Below, piece after piece: positions 58,855 to 64,000 of a DNA stretch of 64,000 bases. The DNA comes from Arthrobacter sp. Leaf141. Its GTDB lineage: Bacteria; Actinomycetota; Actinomycetes; Actinomycetales; Micrococcaceae. Location of the stretch: contig NZ_LMOL01000040.1 of the NCBI RefSeq assembly GCF_001424565.1, positions 1 through 64,000 of the forward strand, read 5' to 3'. The notes below the pieces were generated by a model. That model searched no databases. It saw nothing but the letters and a program-made list of their open reading frames with translations, and was not told the origin of the DNA. Every line of letters starts with the position of its first letter. Within the stretch, counting starts at the first letter, position 1. The translations under genes and the position numbers were made by a program.

Positions 58855-59487
58855 TCAGCTGTATTCGCGCGTGATTTCGGCCGTCATCTCGGCCTCGTGG
58901 GCGGCAACAGCGATAACGCGTTCCAGGATTTCGGCCGCACGGGCCGCAGGGATGATAACGACGCCGTCATCGTCTGCGGCGACGACGTCACCGGCGGCGC
59001 AAACGATCCCGCCGATCGCCACCGGTTCGCCGATGACGCCGGGGCCGTTCTTGAAGGGACCGGCGGGGGTGACGCCGCGGGCGAAGACGGGGAATTTGAT
59101 CTCGCTGATGGTGTGGCGGTCGCGGATGTAGCCGTCGATCACGGCTCCGGTGGCGCCGGCAGCCTCGAAGCGCTGCGACAGCTGCTCACCGACCAGGGCA
59201 CGGTGTTCGTGGCCGAACCCGTTAATGACCACCACGTCGCCGGGCTGTATGTAGCCGAGGGCCTCGATGACCGCCGCATTGTCGCCGGCCGCACCGAGTA
59301 CCGGGAGGGCCGAGCCGACGCAGTGGGCGCCTTCCCAGACCGCGCTGATGCCGCCGTCGACTATTCCCAACCGCTCCATGGCGTCCCCGATGTTGGACAC
59401 GGGGAAGGCGGCGAAGGCTTCCACGAGTTCCTTGGGAAGCCGGGTCCAGGTGGCCTTGCGGACCGTGAGCTCGAGTGTTGTTGCCAT
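58855..59487 (-). CDS. RraA-like aldolase (4-hydroxy-4-methyl-2-oxoglutarate aldolase family)
   Basis: The protein has 210 residues from ATG 59487 (AAAGGTG, spacing seven); a GTG three codons earlier is possible. Motifs are SNIGDAMERLG, GDVVVINGFGHEHRALVGEQ, and the metal/substrate region AGATGAVIDGYIRDRHTI. The family includes HMG/CHA aldolases, which split 4-hydroxy-2-oxo acids to pyruvate, and the RNase E inhibitor RraA; Actinobacteria lack the RraA role context here. Following a transporter and lactamase, an aldolase role is likely. It is the first gene of its transcript, with operator site 3 over its promoter. Confidence 0.82.
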   Translation of the reverse strand: MATTLELTVRKATWTRLPKELVEAFAAFPVSNIGDAMERLGIVDGGISAVWEGAHCVGSALPVLGAAGDNAAVIEALGYIQPGDVVVINGFGHEHRALVGEQLSQRFEAAGATGAVIDGYIRDRHTISEIKFPVFARGVTPAGPFKNGPGVIGEPVAIGGIVCAAGDVVAADDDGVVIIPAARAAEILERVIAVAAHEAEMTAEITREYS

Positions 59488-59566
59488 TGTTGTCACCTTT
59501 GGTTGGTTCGGTTGGTTGCGCCCTCCCCGCCGGCAAGGGGCTAGTCAGATGAGGCGGCTGTCACAT

Positions 59567-59584
59567 ATGAGAAAAGTTTCGCGT
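59567..59584. promoter_or_regulatory. Shared-regulon operator, site 3
   Basis: ATGAGAA-AAGT-TTCGCGT: the left arm is perfect and the right arm matches TTCTCAT at four of seven bases. Read on the minus strand it gives GCGAAACTTTTCTCAT, aligning with sites 2 and 4. It covers the -10 of the RraA-like gene promoter. Confidence 0.6.
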
Positions 59585-59603
59585 TTCAAATCCGATTCGT
59601 CAA
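59575..59603 (-). promoter_or_regulatory. Promoter of the RraA-MHS-Pxp transcript
   Basis: TTGACG (59603-59598), 17 bases, GAAACT (59580-59575) on the minus strand, the same pattern as the SDR promoter and the divergent ABC promoter. Operator site 3 spans the -10. Confidence 0.55.
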
Positions 59604-59704
59604 GAGGGTCCGATGGATTGGCCCAAATAAGTCGGGCGATTGTTGCCAGCAGGTAAATTGCGGCGGCGCCGGGTTACGGCCGTGTGTCAGCTCACAAAAA
59701 ACCG

Positions 59705-59733
59705 TTGACTTGGCTGGGCGAATAAGAGAAACT
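59705..59733 (+). promoter_or_regulatory. Promoter of the ABC importer genes
   Basis: TTGACT (59705-59710), 17 bases, GAAACT (59728-59733). Transcription would start near 59740, giving a short leader before the gene at 59787. Operator site 4 spans the -10. Confidence 0.55.
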
Positions 59734-59741
59734 CTTCTCAT
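59724..59741. promoter_or_regulatory. Shared-regulon operator, site 4
   Basis: AAGAGAA-ACTC-TTCTCAT: the right arm is perfect and the left arm differs at one base. It lies in the divergent region between the RraA-like gene and the ABC binding-protein gene. Confidence 0.7.
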
Positions 59742-59786
59742 TCGCGAACTTTCTCGCAGATTCCCGTTGTATCGAGGAGACACACC

Positions 59787-61367
59787 ATGCACGGAAGACT
59801 TACCACCCTGGCGGCAGCCGCGGCGGCAGCAGCGTTGCTCCTGACCGGCTGCACCACCGGCGGCGGCAGTACCAGCACAGGGACCGGCGGAAGCGCCGGC
59901 CCCGCCACGGACACCATCCGCACCGCCCTGAATTCGGATCCCACCACGTTCAACGCAGCCAAGGCCAACGCCAAGGACGACTACGAAGTAGCCCGTTTCC
60001 TCTTCGACACCGTGGTGCGCCGCGACGCTGACGGCAAGTTCATCGGCGGCCTGGCCACCGAGTGGACCGCCACAGCCACGGACGCCGCACTGACCATCCG
60101 CAAAGACGCAACCTGCGCCGACGGCACGGTCATTACCCCCACCATCGTGGCCAACTCCCTTACCTACTTCGCTGATCCCGCCACCAAAAACAACTTCGCC
60201 AGGCTGGTCTTCGGACCGGGCCAGCCCACCATCACGGCCGACGACGCTGCGGGCACCGTGGCGGTCAAGCTGGCCCAGCCCTGGTCCGAACTCATCGGCG
60301 GGCTGACCCTGGCCCAGACCGGAATCATCTGCCCCGCCGGCCTCGCGGACCTTGAAGGCCTTGCCAAGGGATCCGTGCAGGCAGCCTTCTCCGGGCCGTA
60401 CACCCTGACGAAGGCGAGCCACGGCGTCAGCTACGACATGACTCTCCGTGAGGACTATGAGGCCTGGCCGAAGTGGTCCAAGCCGCTTGAGGGAACGCCG
60501 GCCAAGACCGTGCGCTTTTTCCCCGGCGTCAACAAGACCACCGTGGCCAACCAGCTCCTCACCGGTGAGATGGACGTCTCGGACATCGCTCCGGCGGACA
60601 CTGCCCGCTTCGAAGGGAACAAGGACTACGCCGTCACCACGGTGCCCTTCGCCGGGATCTTCCTGCTCTTCAACCAGCGCGAAGGCAGCCCATTTACGGA
60701 CCCCGCCCTGCGCAAGGCCGTGGCCCAGCTGATGAACCAGCAGGCGTTCAATGCCGCAGCCTACGCCAACAAGGGAATCCCCTACACCTCAATCGTCGCC
60801 CCCACCGTGGCCTGCGCCCTCGAGGACAACTCGCACTTCACGAAGGAAGACGCCGATGCTGCCAAGGCAGTGCTCGCCGGGAAGACCTTCAAGATGGTGG
60901 GCACCACCAGCATCGGCCCCAACGGTGCAGGCAGCACCTACGTCCAGGAAGCCCTCAGGGCAGCCGGCGCCACGGTCAACCTAAGCCTGGTGGACAACGG
61001 CACCTGGGCCACCATGACCCAGACCAAGCCGGAGACCTGGGACCTGACCATCCAGGGCGACGCGAACTTCGTAGGCACAGTGGCCGCGTCCCTGACCCGG
61101 ATCGCCGGCGTCCCCACCGAGAAGGGCGGCCGCAACATCGGTGGCGGCGAGAACGCCGATATCCTGGCCGACATCGCCACCGCACAGTCCGCAACGGACC
61201 AGGACAAGCGGTGCGAAGCCTACGAGCGCGCGCAGATCAGCATTCTCGAGGACAACGACATTGTCCCCTTCGTGGGCGAACCCCAGATCGTTGCCCAGCG
61301 CGCAGGATTCTCCATCCAGGCGCCGTCCGGCATCGTCGACTACGCCACCATGCGCATCACTAAGTAA
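59787..61367 (+). CDS. Family 5 solute-binding lipoprotein
   Basis: The protein has 526 residues from ATG 59787 (GAGGAGA upstream). A signal peptide ends in the lipobox LLTGC followed by a Gly/Ser/Thr linker, so it is membrane-anchored outside. Family 5 features: IRTALNSDPTTFNAAKANAK, FLFDTVVRRDADGKFIGGLA, FSGPYTLTK and DPALRKAVAQLMNQQAFNAA. The cargo is unknown; the regulon context suggests a peptide-like or lactam-type compound handled by the divergent Pxp genes. Confidence 0.9.
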   Translation: MHGRLTTLAAAAAAAALLLTGCTTGGGSTSTGTGGSAGPATDTIRTALNSDPTTFNAAKANAKDDYEVARFLFDTVVRRDADGKFIGGLATEWTATATDAALTIRKDATCADGTVITPTIVANSLTYFADPATKNNFARLVFGPGQPTITADDAAGTVAVKLAQPWSELIGGLTLAQTGIICPAGLADLEGLAKGSVQAAFSGPYTLTKASHGVSYDMTLREDYEAWPKWSKPLEGTPAKTVRFFPGVNKTTVANQLLTGEMDVSDIAPADTARFEGNKDYAVTTVPFAGIFLLFNQREGSPFTDPALRKAVAQLMNQQAFNAAAYANKGIPYTSIVAPTVACALEDNSHFTKEDADAAKAVLAGKTFKMVGTTSIGPNGAGSTYVQEALRAAGATVNLSLVDNGTWATMTQTKPETWDLTIQGDANFVGTVAASLTRIAGVPTEKGGRNIGGGENADILADIATAQSATDQDKRCEAYERAQISILEDNDIVPFVGEPQIVAQRAGFSIQAPSGIVDYATMRITK

Positions 61368-61378
61368 GGCCAGGGACC

Positions 61379-62425
61379 ATGACCGAACCGACCATGCTGA
61401 ACAGGGAAAGCGCCCTGTTCAGCAACCCCCCGGGGGCCACAAAGGGCCCCCGGGGCGGGCTCCGCAACCTCTCCCCCTGGGCTGGCTACGGCCTGCGCCG
61501 CACCGGCGGAGTGCTGCTGTCCGTAATCCTCCTCGTGGTGGTTACCTTCTTCATGGTCCCGCTCATCCCCGGCGACCCGGCGGTGGCAGTCGCCGGCGCC
61601 GACGCCACCACGGAACAGATCGAAGCCATCAGGGAAAGCCTGGGGCTGAACCAGCCCCTGCACCTGCAGTTCCTCCAGTACGTGGGGAACCTGTTCACGG
61701 GCAACCTCGGCGAATCATTCGCGTACAGCACATCTGTATCCTCGATCATCGCCACCAAGCTGCCCTTCACGGCAGAACTGGCCCTGCTGGGCATCATCGT
61801 GACCCTTTTGCTTTCGATCCCGGCCGGGATGGTGGTGGGCATCCTCACCCGCGGCGGGCGCCGCAAGTGGCTGGATGTCTCCTTCGGCATGCTCACCGGG
61901 TTCTTCCAGGCCGTGCCGCAGTATGTCATCGCCACGATGCTGGTCGTGGTTTTCGCCATCGTGCTCAAGGTCCTGCCGGCCGCCGGCGCGGCCACCCTCA
62001 CGTCCCTGATCCTTCCCGTCGTTGGCCTCTCGATTGCGCCCATCTGCTCGATCGCCCGGGTGGTCCGCCGGGAAACCTCCACCGTCCTCGAGCAGGATTA
62101 CCTGCGGACCGCCCGCGGCTGGCGCCTGCCGCCGCTGCGGCTCTACGCCCGCCATGCGTTGCCCAACCTGATGACCACCACCCTGACCCTCGCCGGGCTG
62201 ATCCTCGCCGGCATGCTCGGCGGAGCGATCATCATCGAGAACGTCTTCAACTGGCCCGGACTCGGCAAGGAAATCGTCACGGCCATTGTCAACAAGGACT
62301 ACCCGGTCATCCAGGGCATCATCCTGGTCCTCGGCTTCCTTGCCATCATCCTCAACCTGCTGGTCGACGTCATCCTCGGAATCATCGATCCGCGCACCCT
62401 CGGAGGAGGAAAGTCCCATGGCTGA
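61379..62425 (+). CDS. ABC transporter permease, DppB type
   Basis: The protein has 348 residues from ATG 61379, 11 bp after the binding-protein stop. A soluble N-terminus of about 35 residues precedes six membrane segments; LIPGDPAVAVAGADATTEQI in the first loop and ARHALPNLMTTTLTLAGLIL in the EAA loop fit DppB. Its stop lies inside the start of the fusion gene (8-bp overlap). Confidence 0.9.
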   Translation: MTEPTMLNRESALFSNPPGATKGPRGGLRNLSPWAGYGLRRTGGVLLSVILLVVVTFFMVPLIPGDPAVAVAGADATTEQIEAIRESLGLNQPLHLQFLQYVGNLFTGNLGESFAYSTSVSSIIATKLPFTAELALLGIIVTLLLSIPAGMVVGILTRGGRRKWLDVSFGMLTGFFQAVPQYVIATMLVVVFAIVLKVLPAAGAATLTSLILPVVGLSIAPICSIARVVRRETSTVLEQDYLRTARGWRLPPLRLYARHALPNLMTTTLTLAGLILAGMLGGAIIIENVFNWPGLGKEIVTAIVNKDYPVIQGIILVLGFLAIILNLLVDVILGIIDPRTLGGGKSHG

Positions 62426-64000
62426 AACGACCCGCACCAAGCGCCATTTCCGCTGGACTACCGGCCTGATAATTGGCATCGCCCTGATGAGCGTCATGAT
62501 CCTGATCGGCCTCCTCGCACCCCTGTTCCTCAGCGAAGCGGCCGAAAAGCTCACCGCCAACGCCTCCCAGGGGCCCAGCTCCGCGCACTGGCTGGGAACT
62601 GACGACTTCGGCCGTGACGTGCTGGCCCGGTCGCTTGTGGCCACCAGGCTCACCCTGGTGATGACGGCAGCCACAACGGCAATCTCGGTGGTGGGCGGCG
62701 TTTTGATCGGCACTTTCATCTGGCTTGCCCCGCCGCGGATCCGCAACGCTGTCCTCCGCGTCATCGATGCCGCCGTCGCCTATCCCAGCCTGATTTTTGC
62801 GCTGCTCATCGCCGCAATCCTCGGCCAGGGAGCCTGGTCCGCCGTCCTCGCCATCGCCATCGCCAGCATTCCGGCGTTCGCCCGCCTTACCGCCAACATG
62901 GCTGCCTCGATCTCTCAGCGCAATTACGTGTCAACGGCACGCCTGCTCGGCGTTCCGGGCCCACGCATCATCACCCGGCACCTGCTGCCGAACATGGCAG
63001 AGCCGCTGCTGGTGCTGACCGCCACGGTGTTTGCAACCACCCTGATCGAGCTGTCCAGCCTGTCGTTCATCGGACTGGGCGTCCAGAACCCCGAGTACGA
63101 CTTCGGGCGCCTGCTCAACGAGGCGCTCGTGAACATCTACTCCCAGCCGCTGCAGGCCGTGATGCCCTCGATCATGATCACCATCGCGGGGTTGAGCGCC
63201 ATGCTCATTGGCGACGGCCTTGCTGCCGCCACGGACCCACGCGGCGGACGGAAGTTCGGCAGCGTCAAGGCCGCCTCTGAGCTGCCGGCCTCGATGCGGG
63301 CCGACCGGGAGGCGCTGGTGGAGGTGGACAACCTCACCGTCCTCACCCCCAACGGCGTGCCCCTGGTCAAGGGTGTGTCCCTGAGTATCCATGCCGGCGA
63401 AGTGGTGGGGCTCGTGGGGGAATCCGGATCAGGAAAGTCCCTGACGGCCATGTCCATCGCCGGCCTGCTGCCGGAGGAACTCACCGTCAGGGCGCACTCC
63501 ATGCGCCTCGGCGAACTGGACCTGCTCAAGAAGAACGATCCGCGCACGCTGGCCACGTCCATCGGGCTGGTCTACCAGGACCCGGGAACCAGCTTCAACC
63601 CGGCCCTGCGGATCGGGTCCCAGCTGACTGAGGTCAGCAGGATCCACCTGAAGCAGTCGGGGAAGACCTCGTTCACCAGGATGGTCAAAGCACTGGCGGA
63701 CATCCGGATCACTCAGCCGGAACTGCGGATGAAGCAGCACCCGCACGAGCTCTCCGGCGGCATGCTCCAGCGCGCCATGATTGCCTCAACCCTGGTCACG
63801 GACCCGCGGCTGATCATCGCCGACGAGCCCACCACGGCGTTGGACGTCACCGTCCAGGCGGACGTCCTGCGCCAGTTCCGCACCATCAACCGGGAAATGG
63901 GGACCGCCATGCTGTTCATCTCCCATGACATCGGTGTGGTCCAGGCCCTGTGCGACAAGGTGATCGTGATGAACGGCGGGAAAATCCTCGAACGGCTTAC
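62418..64000 (+). CDS. Fused ABC permease-ATPase (DppC-DppD), 3' end missing
   Basis: The frame starts at ATG 62418 with GGAGGAGGA upstream and stays open to the window edge, about 527 residues. Residues of about 1-275 form a DppC-type permease (HWLGTDDFGRDVLARSLVAT; SLSFIGLGVQNPEYDFGRLL). After a short linker, from about residue 295, an ATPase begins, with Walker A GESGSGKSLTAM, signature ELSGGMLQRAMIAST and Walker B LIIADEPTTALD. It repeats the architecture of the 29809 gene. A DppF-like partner, fused or separate, should lie just beyond the window. Confidence 0.9.
   Translation, partial: MAETTRTKRHFRWTTGLIIGIALMSVMILIGLLAPLFLSEAAEKLTANASQGPSSAHWLGTDDFGRDVLARSLVATRLTLVMTAATTAISVVGGVLIGTFIWLAPPRIRNAVLRVIDAAVAYPSLIFALLIAAILGQGAWSAVLAIAIASIPAFARLTANMAASISQRNYVSTARLLGVPGPRIITRHLLPNMAEPLLVLTATVFATTLIELSSLSFIGLGVQNPEYDFGRLLNEALVNIYSQPLQAVMPSIMITIAGLSAMLIGDGLAAATDPRGGRKFGSVKAASELPASMRADREALVEVDNLTVLTPNGVPLVKGVSLSIHAGEVVGLVGESGSGKSLTAMSIAGLLPEELTVRAHSMRLGELDLLKKNDPRTLATSIGLVYQDPGTSFNPALRIGSQLTEVSRIHLKQSGKTSFTRMVKALADIRITQPELRMKQHPHELSGGMLQRAMIASTLVTDPRLIIADEPTTALDVTVQADVLRQFRTINREMGTAMLFISHDIGVVQALCDKVIVMNGGKILERL

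Overview
The window comes from a high-GC actinobacterium. Gene content and protein style point to the Micrococcaceae (Arthrobacter, Paenarthrobacter or Pseudarthrobacter), but no rRNA or housekeeping marker is present to fix the genus. Genes are dense, with many ATGA, GTGA or TTGA start/stop overlaps and frequent GTG and TTG starts. I see no tRNA, rRNA, insertion sequence, phage gene or CRISPR array.

Layout. 1-3910: envelope and stress-type genes (the end of a DUF3618-type protein, a PRC-barrel/DUF2382 protein, an LmeA-like protein, a LuxR regulator and small proteins). 4001-7755: a LysR regulator divergent from a PrpF-family isomerase and a MatC/SLC13-type permease, probably an organic-acid module. 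7951-18118 (minus): a fructan operon read from a LacI-controlled promoter in the order lacI, lipoprotein binding protein, two permeases, two ATPases, an intracellular GH32 and a Tat-exported GH32. A 59-bp tandem repeat lies between the binding-protein and permease genes.

18917-43800 looks like one plant-glycoside locus. A minus-strand arm encodes GH3, GH106 and GH43 enzymes. A ROK regulator (25708-26967) is divergent from it. A tightly coupled plus-strand arm of 13 genes then encodes a peptide/sugar-type ABC importer with a permease-ATPase fusion, a glycoside 3-oxidase, both subunits of a C-glycoside deglycosidase, an MFS transporter, two esterases, a Gfo/Idh oxidoreductase, a second GH3 and a DUF5597 beta-galactosidase-like enzyme. 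The likely route is: remove O-glycosyl and acyl decorations, oxidise the C-linked sugar at C3, cleave the C-C bond, recycle the keto sugar. Similar CCGR-NNN-YCGG sites lie in front of both arms.

44077-48423: a Ser/Thr kinase, a WYL regulator/hydrolase pair and a TetR/DUF4188 pair. 48657-64000: a second system tied together by four related operators (ATGAGAA-N4-TTCTCAT). It includes an idnO/idnD-like pair, two adjacent TetR paralogues, an aminotransferase, an SDR, a PxpABC-like ATP-dependent lactamase with an altered PxpA motif, an MHS-family transporter, an RraA-like aldolase, and a divergent ABC importer whose permease-ATPase fusion runs off the end. I infer uptake and opening of a substituted pyroglutamate-like lactam, transamination and aldol cleavage; this pathway is a hypothesis.
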